NCBI GenBank assembly: GCA_037447605.1
Contig: CM074807.1
Span: forward strand, 124,001-188,000
Length of the DNA: 64,000 nucleotides
Reading direction: 5' to 3'
Origin: Zygnema circumcarinatum
Lineage: Eukaryota > Streptophyta > Zygnematophyceae > Zygnematales > Zygnemataceae
The stretch's first letter is position 1; every line of letters begins with the position of its first letter. The position numbers were made by a program, and so were the translations under genes. Shown here piece by piece: positions 37,816-49,892 of the stretch. The notes below the pieces were generated by a model. The model saw nothing but the letters and a program-made list of their open reading frames with translations, was not told where the DNA came from and did not search any database.

Positions 37816-38655
37816 CAGGGTTCGTCAAATAGGGGAGATCCCCTAAATATCGTAAATAGCTTATTTATGTAAGATTTTGAGATTAGTTTACGTGATTTCA
37901 ACTTAAATACCACACAAGCCCCAAAAAAGCATTTTTTGGTTAAAAACAAAAAGGAAATGAATTGCATTTGCAACCACGATAGCAATGATGTATATGAACT
38001 TTACTTGTTGGTATAACAACACGGCTTTAGAAACTGGTGCAACCTCTTCGACTCTTTTAGATTGGTAAATTTTACCAATCCATTAGAACAACTGTGCATT
38101 TGGCAATCACAACATATAGTTGCTTATTCAAAAACCCAATTGCACTGAAACTTTGTAGATCCAATCCTAAGCCTCTATTTCCTTTTCCATCCATCATTAA
38201 TTGCTCCAAGTATCACTTTAGAATCCATCATAGTCTTGAAATTTCCTCACAAAAACTCTATTCCAAATCATAACCTCTGAAATTCTAGGTGTAGTCACAA
38301 AAGAAAAACTGAAATAGGAATTAAAATTAGAAATGAAATGAAAGATGGTCTCACTCCCTTAGGAGTTTTAGGCTGATCAAGACAGCTATAGAAGTGATGC
38401 AAACTAGTCAAAGAGACCCTCGAAGAGCGGTCAAACTATCAAACTGTTTGCAGTGAAGAATTCCTTCCAATGAAAAGTCTGTCATCCTCTTTCGAGACTC
38501 GTCTTTCTCCCAAACAATTCCTGTCTTCCTCTATTCCTGTCTCGTCCGTATGTGTACGGTTTCGTTCGTACAGTCCATATTTACGTGTTTTTACAAAACC
38601 AATTTAGGGGACAGTCTCCTATCCTAAGCCAAAATCCCCTATTTGACAAACCCTA
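37816..38655. mobile_element. hAT-like nonautonomous DNA transposon, 840 bp
   Basis: Terminal inverted repeats are CAGGGTTCGTCAAATAGGGG at 37816-37835 and the complement of TAGGGTTTGTCAAATAGGGG at 38636-38655. The element is flanked on both sides by the perfect 8 bp direct repeat TCAATGGG (37808-37815 and 38656-38663). An 8 bp target duplication and termini of the form YAGGG are the hallmarks of hAT elements. The body is AT-rich, unlike the GC-rich DNA to its left, and encodes nothing recognisable, so it would need a transposase in trans. Confidence 0.88.
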
Positions 38656-38904
38656 TCAATGGGGAAAACAAACGAAAATAATTTTTGCGAAGGACCAGGA
38701 AAGAAAATAATTTAATTCGCACGTCCAACTGGCATTGACAGCATTAGGCATTTTTTAAAATAAACTGGGAACGTCTTTGTTGTTTGAAAATTTTGTAAGT
38801 TTTTGATTTGGGACATGTTCAAGGTGGACTCGCCCCGAACTTGTTGCAAATTATCTTCTTTTCTTCTCTTCTTCGTTCCTTTCTTTTTTTCACGCTTTTA
38901 GCTT

Positions 38905-39155
38905 TTTTCGTTTGTGCTTAGGTCCTTTGCGACCCGTCCCTTGTGGTTCCCCATGCTGCTTTTGTTCATGTACAGTTGATGGCCTCGCCATCGTGAGATC
39001 AACGCCACTTCCGTTACCAACGGTTGATCCAACGGTTGGTCTTCGGACCTGACCAGTCCCTCGTGGTTCCCCATGATGTTGCTTTGGTCCATATACGTTT
39101 GATGGCCTCGCCATCGTGAGATCGATGCCATTTTCCTTCTCGTTTTCCCTTTCTA
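38905..39155 (-). repeat. Two tandem copies of a dispersed 125 bp repeat
   Basis: Copy one is about 38905-39025 and copy two about 39047-39155. On the minus strand both read in one open frame with the phrase (S/L)ISRWRGHQ followed by YM and GNH.G. A third full copy is at 59859-59990 on the plus strand, with fragments at 21352-21385 and 55155-55195. Each copy carries the short palindrome GATGGCCTCGCCATC. I regard this as a repeat family rather than a gene. Confidence 0.8.
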
Positions 39156-40549
39156 GACTTCTTTTTCTTCCGTCCGTACAGGTTTTAGGAGTCGCCTGAA
39201 AGTGCCTGGAAGGCTGGAATCGACCAAGTTGGAATGGCGCCCGTTGGGAGGGCACTGGACGGCTCAGATCGCGCAGATCCACCGTTCGCAATTTGCCGCA
39301 GCCGAGGCTCGAAGTGGGGACCTGGACTTGGACGCGTACGGACGAACGAGCCAACGGATGAATGGGACAATTTTGAAATTGTTATTTCTCTCAATGCCCA
39401 ACACAAAAAAATAAAACACGTCCAACGATAAGTTTTGTTTCCCCTTCGAAAAATAAAATAGAGTTCAGAAAAGGAATAGAAAGCGGCAGCAGAGCGGTCT
39501 GATTGGCTCTGGCCAGAAACGTATCGAAAAAAAAAAAACAAAACAATACAGAAATAAAACCTTTTGCATCCCGGAAAATGTGGGATTCGCCGGATCAAAC
39601 TTTTTTCTATATCGTGGTTTCCTGGAGGCCGGCTGACCGTACCTGCAGCTGTACGCCACCGCCCGAATTGGAGCCTCCTCTGTACTGAGACGCCGCCATT
39701 GGCTGCAGACAGACCGATTTTGTCGCAGGAACTGTACGAACCTTTAAAAAAAAAACCTCTAGAACCTTCCAATAGGAGGTGAGATTGGAGCGCCACATTT
39801 GGGGGATTGGGCGCATGGAATGGCCCCTGCTCGTTGGCCTCACGGAATGACATTCCCGAGAAGCAGCATAGATCCGTCACTCGCCATGGGAACGCCTACC
39901 TTCACGCATAGATCTTACTGTTCTATGTGGACCTGTAACACAGGCTGCGCGTGACTGGTGACAGCCACGGGACTGGTCGTCATGGAACGCATCTTGAAAA
40001 GCGGAAGCAGGAAGCGTCGTTCTGCTGTAGCCATGGAGGTTTGCCGAGGTGCAGTGCAGGGCGCCATTCTTAAATGCGCTTCCTTCGAGGCTGAGTAGCC
40101 GAGGATGATGCCTCGCATGCATCGCTCTCCGTATGCCCCCAATTTCTCTTTCGTTTTATTACAGAGTCCTTCTTCCCCTGACAGCATTCCAGCACTCGCC
40201 TGCAGCTGTCGTCACTGCAGAACTGCAACAAGCTACTAAGAAAAGTTATACAAGGCATATCACTTGTTGTGGTAGCGCTATCGTTTGAGCATATAATAGT
40301 TCTCATTACTGGCTCGGCATCTCCCCATAAGGCCTGCTGCAGCATTCGAGAGTCGGTCCTTCCAATACCGCCCACTCTCGGAGCTTTGGGTCGACATAGA
40401 ATGAAGCCGTACAGATGACCCCGCCATCGGCGGCATTTTGGAAGTGTTTTAGGGTTTGGTTCCAGAATTGGAGCTGCGAGTGTGTCTACCTTACGGGAGC
40501 AAAGCTGGCTCCTTCACAGAATGCGGGAAAAGCTCGAGCTGCGCGGTCC

Positions 40550-43500
40550 ATGGCGGGACCGCGTGGCTCGAGTGGAGGAGGTTTGGACGGAGTTGCGCTT
40601 GCAGCTGCGTTGTGCCGGATGCTCTTTTCTGGTGCTTCCGTTGGGAGGATGCTGCTCCTTGTTATTATTTTCTCAGGGATGGTGGGAGGACTCCTTATGC
40701 TTCCTTTGGAACAGGTGAGTCCTTGTGCTGTTCAGCTTGACGACTCTGCGGATCTTTTGCTGCTTGTAGTGGAGGTTTTTCACGTGGTTTGGAGCTTTGG
40801 TTGATGGATGGGTCTGCACACGTGGGCTTCTTTGAGGATTTTAGGGTTTATAGTGTGTTTTATGTAGTTATGTGGAGGCTGCAGGATTAGACAAGACACT
40901 TCTGCGGTCATTGTTGCCTACTTAAAGAAGAAGAAGAAGAAGTATATCAGATAATAGGAGTATGTCTCTTCCATGTCGTGCTCTTGTTTTGAGCGTGCGG
41001 TATGTCTCAAGAAAAAGGATGAACATAAACAAAGGACTGTTGAGAGGAAAATGGAGGGAAAAGACCGTTCTTGAATATGCTAACTTATCCGTGTGCTAAA
41101 TCCTTCCTGACTCAACTAGGATAAATATCGAAGTGACTAAATTCCCCATACCTGCATCAAATAGATGCACCGTGCATGTCAGCCGCTTACCTATGGACAC
41201 TGTCGTAGATCTGACTCCGAAATGTTAATGGAGCCAGAAATGCGAAATTTTTGAAGAGCCTGTCTAATTTTGAAAACCTCCTTTCCAGCCCCCTGGGTTA
41301 GATATAGGTGATAAAACGTGATTGGATTCTCAGCACTAGCTTAAACTCCTTCCTCGAGGGAAGCCTTTTCGTAGAAAGGTATGAAAGGAGCCAATTTTGG
41401 AGCTTCGTTCAATTCGAGTTCATGTTCTTCAGTAAATTTTCATTGTTTATCTAAAGCTACGCTGCAGTGTATCGATTTTTTAGGGAGAAACGGTAGCTTG
41501 AGACTTTCATAAAACTGAAGTGAACCACAAGTCTTTCTTGACTTGGCTCTACTCAGATAGACCCATTATTAGGCCTTTCAAATATTGAAATTCTATGTCA
41601 GTTCCAGTCCCACGAGGCACTCTGAGAATCTCCTGCTGGCGTACTATTTGTCTATGCAGTGTCTACTTTTTGTAAGGTTTTATAGGAACTTAGAAATCTC
41701 CATTTCTTAGATGGAGTATAAGGTTAACCTGGAAAGAACCCAGGCAAAAAAAGCCATGCCCGGAACCTGCTGTCGCCCTTTTCTCAAAGACTGGGACAGC
41801 TATGTTAAAATTTAACTTTCTTCGTTATGTGGAGGTCATCGTTCGAAGAATTTGTCTGTGACAAAAGCTTCGCCTTTGGGTTGTGGTTTCACTCGCAGCT
41901 ACAAGCGCCCCGCAGTCAATGGTTTGTAGATTAGACACCGATGCAGTTCCGCTTGTTATTACAGCACCCCTCTTTTTCCAATATGTATGCCAATTGGCAT
42001 GAAAATTAGTAAGCTGACACAGAAATTGTAATTTTGCCTTGAAACTAAATCTGAGGATGTAAAATCGGATGCATTGCATATTCTTCTGGCTCATGTTTGA
42101 TGAACCACAGAGACAGTGAAACAGGTTAAGGCCTAGGGTTTAGGTTATACCCACGCCTGCAAATTTGTTCTGAGTCAAGTTCTGATTTTAGGCAATCGCT
42201 CTTCAAGCGTTTTACTGGATTGATGTGGAGAAGCATAAGGTTTGCAGACATAAAGCTGTGGGGAGAAACACGCTTACTGCCGTGTGATTCGCTTTAGAAA
42301 TGGTTCATAATGCAGCTGCTACATGGAGCAAGCTCGTGGTTTCATGGACTTCGGCCTTACAAAGCTGAACATCCACAGCATATCCTAGTCCTTGGCTTTT
42401 TGCTTCTCTTCTGCTAGTGTAACACTCTTAATTGAAAAACTCCTGCTAAGTTTTGAGATATCATGCACCTTTCACGCTACTGCTCAATCGCTATTGGTAC
42501 TGTTGTGTTTCTCTTATGACAGATGCTGAAGGATTTCCTTATCTGGCTCAAGCATGGAGTAGGTCCTTGGGGCCCACTCATCATGTGAGTTCTCCCAGAC
42601 AGTTTAACCTCGCAGGGAACTGCTTTGCTTCTGTTGGCTCAGTTTCTGCCTTCTGGAAAATTGTCAGCAGGGAAACAGAGATGAGCATGCCAGGATGAAT
42701 GATCTACCACCAGTGATTCCATTAGCAACGCTTGTAAACCAGCATAGCTGTTTTCATATCATTCGCAAGTCCACGAAGTGGAGTCTTACCAGTGGTTTTC
42801 CATGTTTTCATATAGCCTCTACCTTTACAGTCTTGTGACATTAACCTTTCATCTTTTTTCTTTGCAGGGCCGCTGCATATATTCCCCTTACTGTACTTGC
42901 GCTACCGGGCTCCATCCTCACAGTAAGTCATGCTTACACAGATTTTCGAGGTTCTTGGTTTTTCGAATGCAAGGCCATAAACATGCCGCATAAACGTGCA
43001 GCTTGCTTTCACTGTTGTTTTTTCTTGTTCCTCATGCTAGGGACTTTTTATGAATTCTTTGGTTTCTTTTGGATAGGAGTTGTCCACCAAACAATGATGC
43101 TACTCTTTTCACGATGCCTCAGTCCTTACGAAAGATGATTGCCGACTGTTTGATGATATTGATGTCCAGTTCAAAGTCCAGAGTCGACTACAATCGACCA
43201 TCACGAATAGGAATGTGCCACGTGGACAACATTGTCCACGTGGCGGCTTACCATTGGTCCATGCTAGACTGACCCTACTGTATGTGTTCTATGGCCGGGT
43301 TCAGCTTGGCGGAGGATATGTGTTTGGATTGACGGTCGGCTTTGCCGCCGACTCCATCGGTTCGACCGCCGGTGCAACAGCGGCGTTCCTTGTGGGGAAA
43401 ACGGTAAAACGGAACAGGCTTTTGCATAGAACCCAAGTCGCGAGTTTCACTGGTCTGCGTTTGTCAATATTGACCAGGAAGTCGTTATCTTGTTAACCAC

Positions 43501-45620
43501 ATTGTTAGCAATGCATTCACATTGAAATTGCAATGGTGCAATATTGATGGCCATTGACTTGATTGGGGTTTGTTTGGAGGCAGTTCTGACTCTGGATGGG
43601 GGGAGGTTGCTGTTTGAAAAAACTGCAGATTGGACGATCGTATGTGGCGGGGAAGTTAAGAGATTTTCCACAGTTTCAGGCTATAGCCAGTGCAATTTCT
43701 AAATCTGGTTTCAAGGTAAGGGAACCTTCTTATTTCTGCGTTGTTTGCACTCTCGTGTCATGTCCTTATCAAATTCAAACTAGGTACGGTTTGTAGTTAA
43801 CAGAACTTTCCTGTTTTCTCCTGACCTTGAAAAGTAGGTGAGTCTTATTCGGAGGCTTGCAGAGGCTCTGAAGTAATTGTTTCTCCTTAAAGCTTCTGAA
43901 GCTAGGTGCCTTATTCTTTGATTAAGAAGTTGGAGTAAGGAGACCCATACAAGGGTAGGAGGGTAGGGTACAAGGGTAGGTTTTCCTTTACGATGTGAAA
44001 ATAGCATTCTGGTACATCTATATTGCCGGACTTTTACATAAAGTAGTTGACAGAGTAGTCCCTCAGCACTATCTTTAATTTTACTGCGTTGCTTTCGCGT
44101 TGTTATCGAGGTTTGACTCTCTAAGCTCTTAAGCTATCCATGATTTGACCTCAGGCCAATGTCCTGTGAGTAGTTTTCTTCAATTTGATGTGAGAAGTGC
44201 TTGCATGTCTTGCAGATTGTGCTACTTCTGCGACTCGTGCCAATTCTCCCTTTCAACGTGATGAATTATTTGCTCTCTGTCACTCCCATTCCCATTGGAT
44301 CATTTGTGTTGGCGTCGTGGGTTGGCATGATGGTGAGTTACACATTTTTATTAACTCTTTCTTTTGAGTTTGGAGCCTGAGTTGCTGTGAGATAGCCTGT
44401 CTGCTTTTGCCACCCGAAGCAGGAAGTTTAGAATCATCAGGTGGAGACATCAGGCTCATGCATTCTCTCAAATATAGACCAGAGCATGGTTTAAAAAGCA
44501 GTGTATCAAATCTGAACTTAAATCATTGCATGGTTGGCCCTTTGTTTGCAGCCAATTACATTCGTATTTGTTTATATTGGCACTACAATCAAAGACATTT
44601 CAGAAATTGGTTCTCCAGGAGGGACTATGGGAGCCTCCCAGTGGGTAAGTTCCTTTTTCCAAACCAGCCTTGGTTCGCCAAGGCGAACCAAGGCCTTTGG
44701 TTGGCGATGTCTGTTCTTAGGGTTTTGAAATAGAACTGTGGCATGCAAACCTCTGGTTTGTAAGTGTGGGAGTTGTAATCATAGTCAGGGGGGGGCTGTT
44801 CTCGACGATCTTCATTTCATTTGTTGTTCGGATGCTTCAGCATAGAGAGAGAGAAATGAGAGAGAGATATATGAAGGAGATGAGAGTGGTGATGATTTGA
44901 TCAGAAAGAAAGGACAAGCCGCCTCTACAAACCTTCCTTGATGCTAAAATACATCTTCTTCTTATTGGACGTGGCAGTGGTTGCTTGGACTCGGGCTTCT
45001 TACAACAGGTCATTCTTCTCCCCAAAACCCCCTTCCCCTCACAAGGCATTTGTCATCAGAAACTTATCTTTCTTTTTTCCTCTTCCTTTCTCTCTCTCCT
45101 CTCCTTCTCAATCGCACCCGACTAGCCTTCTAGACTGGCTCTGTTTGTCCCTACTTGCTCACTGAAAACCGTCTTTGTTCTGGGTTTTTAGAAGAGAGTT
45201 TTTTAGGGTTTTTAGGGTTTTAAAGAAGGGCCATCCATCGTTGATCGTAGCTTTCAGTCGTAGCACCTTCGAATCTTCTACCTTTGCCTCCTGCTAGTTG
45301 AAATCACTCGCATTGTGTAGTAAATTCGAGCCAGAACTCACTCTCTTGTGTACTGGGGGGGGAGTGATGCAGTTGTTGCGACAATAGGGATTACAATCGT
45401 AGCAAAGGACGAGCTACAGAAGGCCATTGATGAGCATGAGACGAATAAAGACGACGATGTGAAGGGGGGAGGCGACGAGGAGTTGGGCCGGCACCGAGGG
45501 ATGAATGGGATGGCTATGGACGGCGGAACACTCTCTCCTGTCTTAGACATGCGGAAGTCAATTTTGAGATTGGAGATGTCCAATGGAAGCTTAGAGCAGG
45601 GGGAGGATGACCACCAATGA
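40550..45620 (+). CDS. TVP38/TMEM64 family (VTT domain) membrane protein
   Basis: This is a SNARE-associated Golgi/DedA-type protein with the VTT domain; relatives are lipid scramblases or transport factors of internal membranes. Exons are 40550-40714, 42523-42584, 42868-42922, 43305-43403, 43629-43715, 44216-44332, 44552-44644 and about 45335-45620, giving about 320 residues. The first exon has one hydrophobic segment (LLLVIIFSGMVGGLLMLPLE). Family landmarks follow: GPWGPLI, AAAYIPLTVLALPGSILT, GGGYVFGLTVGFAADSIGST, KSGFKIVLLLRLVPILPFN, SVTPIPIGSFVLASW and FVYIGTTIKDI. The tail is acidic, then Met/Gly-rich. I chose ATG 40550 because the residues upstream look like 5' leader, but the frame is open back to 40415. 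The last exon keeps the family frame (VVATIGITIVAKDEL) only if one G is removed from the G8 run at 45355-45362, or if another acceptor is used. Confidence 0.9.
43217..43244. other. Perfect hairpin with two G-box palindromes
   Basis: Arms of 13 bp (GCCACGTGGACAA and its complement) are separated by two bases, inside the intron upstream of exon 4 of the VTT-domain gene. Each arm contains CCACGTGG. Confidence 0.9.
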
Positions 45621-46772
45621 AAGGACACTAACGGAAAGTGGAACGGCTTCGGGGTTCTGTGTACAAGTATTCGACCGAGGTCTGCTGACAGGGAAGGGAG
45701 ACTCCTCTCACAACAGAGAAGCTCTTGAATGAATAAAGTTGCTGTAAATACAGCTCATCTGCGAATGAGGAGTGCAGTTGTTTTTTCTATGAAAGAGAGA
45801 GCGAGTAGGTAGGAAGTCAGCCGTTTCTGGAGAGGTAGCACTGGGGGAAAGCAGGTCCTGTCTCTGCATCCTCTGCCTCCTTGAAACAGAGGTTGAGCTG
45901 AGGCGCTACTTTATTATGGCTTAGGCTCTTAACGAAGTTATTGCTCTTAACGTGCGAGTTTAATGGAACTCCGTGGTCTATCGCATACATTGTCAGATTT
46001 GCATGCCTTGTAAACATGTAACTCGAGTCATCACATTGTTCATGTTGCGTTTTGCATACTCGCATGCCTCTCACCCACTGTATTTGATTGGAAGCCACTA
46101 TCGGATAGTGGCAAGTCATTCAGAGTACAAATGAGTCCTAAGCCTCCTCTCCTCCTCCCTCGCCTAAGGTGCTGGTTAGCAGTGAAGGGACTGCAATTCG
46201 TGGCCAGACTTAGGGTTAAACGTTTTACACTCTACTGTTACTGTTTAAGTGGAAGGGGCCAACCCTTCTGGTCCTGATTCCCATGATGCTTGAGAGCTGT
46301 CAGAAAATCCACAGCCAGCTCTACACGAGAAGGGCTCCTAAGCTTTAGACTGTATGGGGTTGGGTTACACCTTTCATGGCGCAAAACTGCAAATGTGTGC
46401 AGAAAAAAACTGGAAACCGCTCAAAGGAATTGCAGCTTTTTGCATATGTTGGTTGAAAATTGACACAACATAAACATTCACTTGAGGCTGTACGTTCATA
46501 ATGACGTACTTCGCCTTCTGCTTGACAGAATTTTTGAAAAAATGGCGTCATCGTCTTCAATTGCAGCCTTGCTGGAGCTTTCCCGGAAGCAGGATGGAAG
46601 GGACGAGGAAGTGACACGTGGGACAGGGGCGAGGAGCAGATAGGAACGTGTCGATCGATGAAGAGAGTGAGGAAGGAGACAGAAGGAGAGTGGTGAGGAA
46701 GGAAGAAAGCAAGAGGCGGAGGGAGAGGAGAGAGGTGGAGGAGACGGAGAAGACGAAAGACAGCTGGCAGCC
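45621..46772. other. Intergenic, with upstream ORF of the DUF1475-like gene
   Basis: The first part is the 3' region of the VTT-domain gene. Nothing repetitive stands out until 46618-46760, which is purine-rich. A short open frame starting ATGGCGTCATCG at 46542 ends at a TAG near 46642 and could be a leader ORF of the next gene. Confidence 0.5.
45732..45737 (+). terminator. Candidate AATAAA polyadenylation signal
   Basis: AATAAA lies 112 bp after the stop codon of the VTT-domain gene, followed closely by a TGTAAAT motif. The position fits a 3' end signal, but the motif is common by chance. Confidence 0.4.
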
Positions 46773-47995
46773 ATGGCAGTCGTTTCATCTGTTGCTGTTG
46801 GCAGAGTGATCTTCGCATTCCTTACTGTGTTCATGGCGTCCACAGTCATCTACACATGCGCTACTGATGGCTCTCCCTTCCGCATGGTCGTTCTTACTCC
46901 GTAAGCTCTCTTCCTTCCTTTCCTCATCCGTGACTTCAAATACTCGCAAGCATCAATAAGCAGCCTGCATGTTTTAGTTTTTTTTTCTCTTTTTTTTTAG
47001 GTTATCTGTAACTTGCGAAACGGTAAGGAAAAACGTGCGTTTAGTCTTGTTCCCATTTTAGGTTGCTCTCATTGAGGAAAGAGGTACGTCTGGCCCCTCT
47101 GCCGAGGGATGTAATGAATCCATGTATGTTTAGAGTCCTGAATGTGTTTCTCTCCTCTTACTCTTCCCCTCCTTCGCCACTCCTCTGTCTTCCATTTTTC
47201 CTCTCCTCTTATCCCATGTAGATGGATGGGAGCAACTTTGATCGACTTTTACATCAATGTCGCGGTGTTGTCGGTAGGAGACTTTCTTCTATTCGTAACA
47301 CGAGAATATGCATCCCTTTCTTACTTTAATATTAGAGTTTTTACATCACGTGTCACAAGCCCTAATGCTAGCATTTCAGTCCATAAATTGAGTCTCCAAT
47401 ACTTGTCTTCACCTGAAGATAAGTTAGCCTGCTGTTTTGCAGTTTTGGGTTGTCTCATGTTCTGTCTTTTTTTCAAAATAATGTCTTCTTGCTGAACTGG
47501 GAAGAGTCAACTCTGGCCCCTTCATTGCAGATGTGGCTGTTCTACAAGGAGGATACTTGGTTTGGCCGGATTGGATGGACTGTCCTCTTCATCTGCCTTG
47601 GAAGGTAACGAATGCAGCTTCCTCGCCAACGATCATGTTCATTCTTTTTCAATTCAAAGCCGTTTTCTCGCCATCCAATTTGACACTTTCTTCTTTAGCC
47701 GCAGCCAATTGCAGCTATTGCAGTTTTTGGCAGTGAAGGCTTTGGCATCAAAGGCTTTTTTACTTAACAGTAAAAAGAATGGAACGTTATGTTCTTATGG
47801 GGATGATGCTGTGTCTGCAGCATCATGACATCGCTGTACATCACAATTGCGCTGTTTAAGATTAAGACCAGCGAGCCCATGTACCTCATCCTCTTTAAGG
47901 AGCGCCATGCAAGGTATGGTTCTTATCCTTCCCTTCCCCATATATTATGTTTTATCTTACGGAAAGGTAGTAAGTTTACCGCGAAGATTCAGTAA
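46773..47995 (+). CDS. DUF1475-like small membrane protein
   Basis: Exons are 46773-46900, 47222-47273, 47531-47604 and 47821 onward, all in frame. The product matches the plant DUF1475 family as I remember it: a hydrophobic N-terminal helix (VIFAFLTVFMASTVIYT), then TDGSPFR, LTPWMGATLIDFYINVAVLS, WLFYKEDTWFGRIGW and a further helix leading to SIMTSLYITIALFKI. This predicts three to four membrane segments in about 115 residues. The function of the family is unknown. The 3' end is uncertain: reading on without splicing gives a stop at 47995; splicing at 47913 to an acceptor at 48264 would give a short tail ending at 48301. The ATG at 46773 gives a start that fits the family length. Confidence 0.8.
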
Positions 47996-48555
47996 TCTGA
48001 CAGTCAGAGAGGTTGGAGAGGTTCATTTAAGCTTCTTAATCTCCGGATTACGTGTAACGCTGTGGAGTTGGCTGAGGAGGCAGGGGGGGTGTTCTTACCA
48101 CGCTCCAATGGTTGGCTTTGGGCCAGAAAAGGCTTTTGAGCCATGAGCTTTTGGGAAATGGGTTGGCCGCCCAAGCGACTTCTTCATAAAGTGCGGGAGC
48201 TCCTTGTTAATAACAAGACGCTATGAAACCACGAGTGTATCCATGTGACTCACTGACGCTGCAGCAAAGATTGCTGTTTTTTGATCACCTTTTCAATGTA
48301 AAAATTGTATCCACTTGGACCCATAGTCCAGATGGTCCCATTGGAATCAACGCTTAGGACGATTGCCACACAATTCTTATATGAAAAAGGAGCACAAATT
48401 GTAAGCTGAGGGACAATAAGGATTGTGCATGTTCTGCACCTTTGAGAACGGAGCACGTGGGGAGTGAGTGCCCCATGGCTTCAGTGGAACAATGTTGTGT
48501 TGTTGTGAGGCCAAACATGGAGCGTGAAGTCCAACACAAACTTTGAGATTCCATG

Positions 48556-49196
48556 GGAGAACTATATACCGCCCCCCTTTTTTGGTTATCCCGCCACTGT
48601 TTTTTTGAAATCCGACCCTCCCATTTCGGCTATTCTGCCCCCCTCCCCCATTTTGGATATTTCGGGAGGAAATCGCCCCCCCTGTTTTTAATATTTCTTT
48701 CCCGCGCCTCCCGTCCTCTCCCCGCCCCTCCCCTGCCCACCCATCCCCTCCCCTCCCCTGCCCACCCCTCCCCTAACATCCCCTGCCCACCCCTCCCCTC
48801 CCCTTCCCTGCCCTCCCCTCCCGTCCTCTCCTCTCCCTCCCCTCCCCTGCCCACCCCACCCCTCCCTCCCCTCCCTCCCTCCCCTCCCTCCCTCCCCTCC
48901 CCTGCCCTCCCCTCCCGTCCTCTCCCTCCCCTCCCCTGCCCACCCCACCCCTCCCTCCCTCCCCTCCCCTCCCTCCCTCCCCTCCCCTCCCTCCCCTGCC
49001 CACCCCTCCCTCCCCTCCCCTGCCCACCCCTCCCCTCCCTCCCCTCCCTCCTGCCCACCCCTCCCTTCCCTTCTTCCTCTCGGTTTGCGATTTTTTCTAT
49101 ATTTAGGAACTTTTTATTCTCTTTTTTTCCTTTTTCTTTTGGTGGGTGTGAAGCTCTGTCATGATGTAATGGTTGGCTTGCTTGCTTGCTCTCTCT

Positions 49197-49233
<37 letters not shown>

Positions 49234-49819
49234 TCTGCTCTCTCTCCTCTAGTCTTTCTCTCTCCTACTCTCTCTCCTCTGCTCATTCTCTCTTTCGCCT
49301 TTGCTCTCTCCTGTGCTCTCTCCTCTAGTCTCTCTCTCCTTTGCTCTCACTCTACTCACTCTCTCTCTCTCCTTTGCTCTCTCCTCTGCTCATTCTCTCT
49401 CTCCTTTGCTCTCTCCTGTAGTCTCTCTCTCCTCTTCTCTCACTCCTCTGCTCTTTCTCTCTCCTCTATACTCTTTCTCCTCGGCTCTCGCTCCTTTGCT
49501 CTCTCTCTCTCTTCTCTCTCCTTTGCTCTCTCCTGTAGTCCCTCTCCTCTGCTCTCACTCTGCTCTCTCTCTCTCTCACTCTCTTTCACTTTCTTTCTGA
49601 GAAAGAGGAAGGGAAGGGAAGGGAAGGGGAGGGGGAGGGCAGGGGAGGGGCGGGGAGAGGACGGGAGGCGCGGGAAAGAAATATTAAAAACAGGGGGGCG
49701 ATTTCCTCCCGGAATATCCAAAATGGGGGAGGGGGGCAGAATAGCCGAAATGGGAGGGTCGGATTTCAAAAAAACAGTGGCGGGATAACCAAAAAAAGGG
49801 GGGCGGTATATAGTTCTCC
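48556..49819. mobile_element. Mutator-like nonautonomous element with 185 bp TIRs and 9 bp target duplication
   Basis: The left TIR (48556-48740) and right TIR (49635-49819) are near-identical inverted copies, beginning GGAGAACTATATACCGCC at each outer end and differing at few positions, mostly homopolymer length. The element is flanked by a perfect 9 bp direct repeat GATTCCATG (48547-48555 and 49820-49828). Long TIRs plus a 9 bp target duplication are characteristic of Mutator-like elements. The interior is simple sequence: C/T-rich CCCCTCCC-type repeats to about 49075, a short unique stretch (49080-49165) and CT-rich repeats to 49600. It encodes no transposase. Long open frames in the interior are repeat artefacts. 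Confidence 0.92.
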
Positions 49820-49892
49820 GATTCCATGACCTTCCCCGAAACCTGGCAGTCGTTCCGAGGCCCTCCCCCGCAGCGCCGGCTGCCAAAACTGA

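Larger units (their letters stand above)
35641..40549. other. Gene-free repeat-rich interval
   Basis: About 4.9 kb separates two genes. It contains GA repeats (35660-35835), an inverted-repeat element (35888-36268), GC-rich DNA with CCACGTGG sites (36330, 36616), a partial second copy of the element (37199-37500), a CCATTG-type repeat (37532-37728), an AT-rich hAT-like element (37816-38655) and two copies of a 125 bp dispersed repeat (38905-39155). 39160-40549 shows nothing I can identify apart from the promoter side of the next gene. Confidence 0.7.

Noticed and set aside
48553-49286. Pro/Ser-rich and Gly/Arg-rich frames around 48.6-49.3 kb
   Set aside because: They lie inside the simple-sequence interior of the Mutator-like element and have no recognisable domain.
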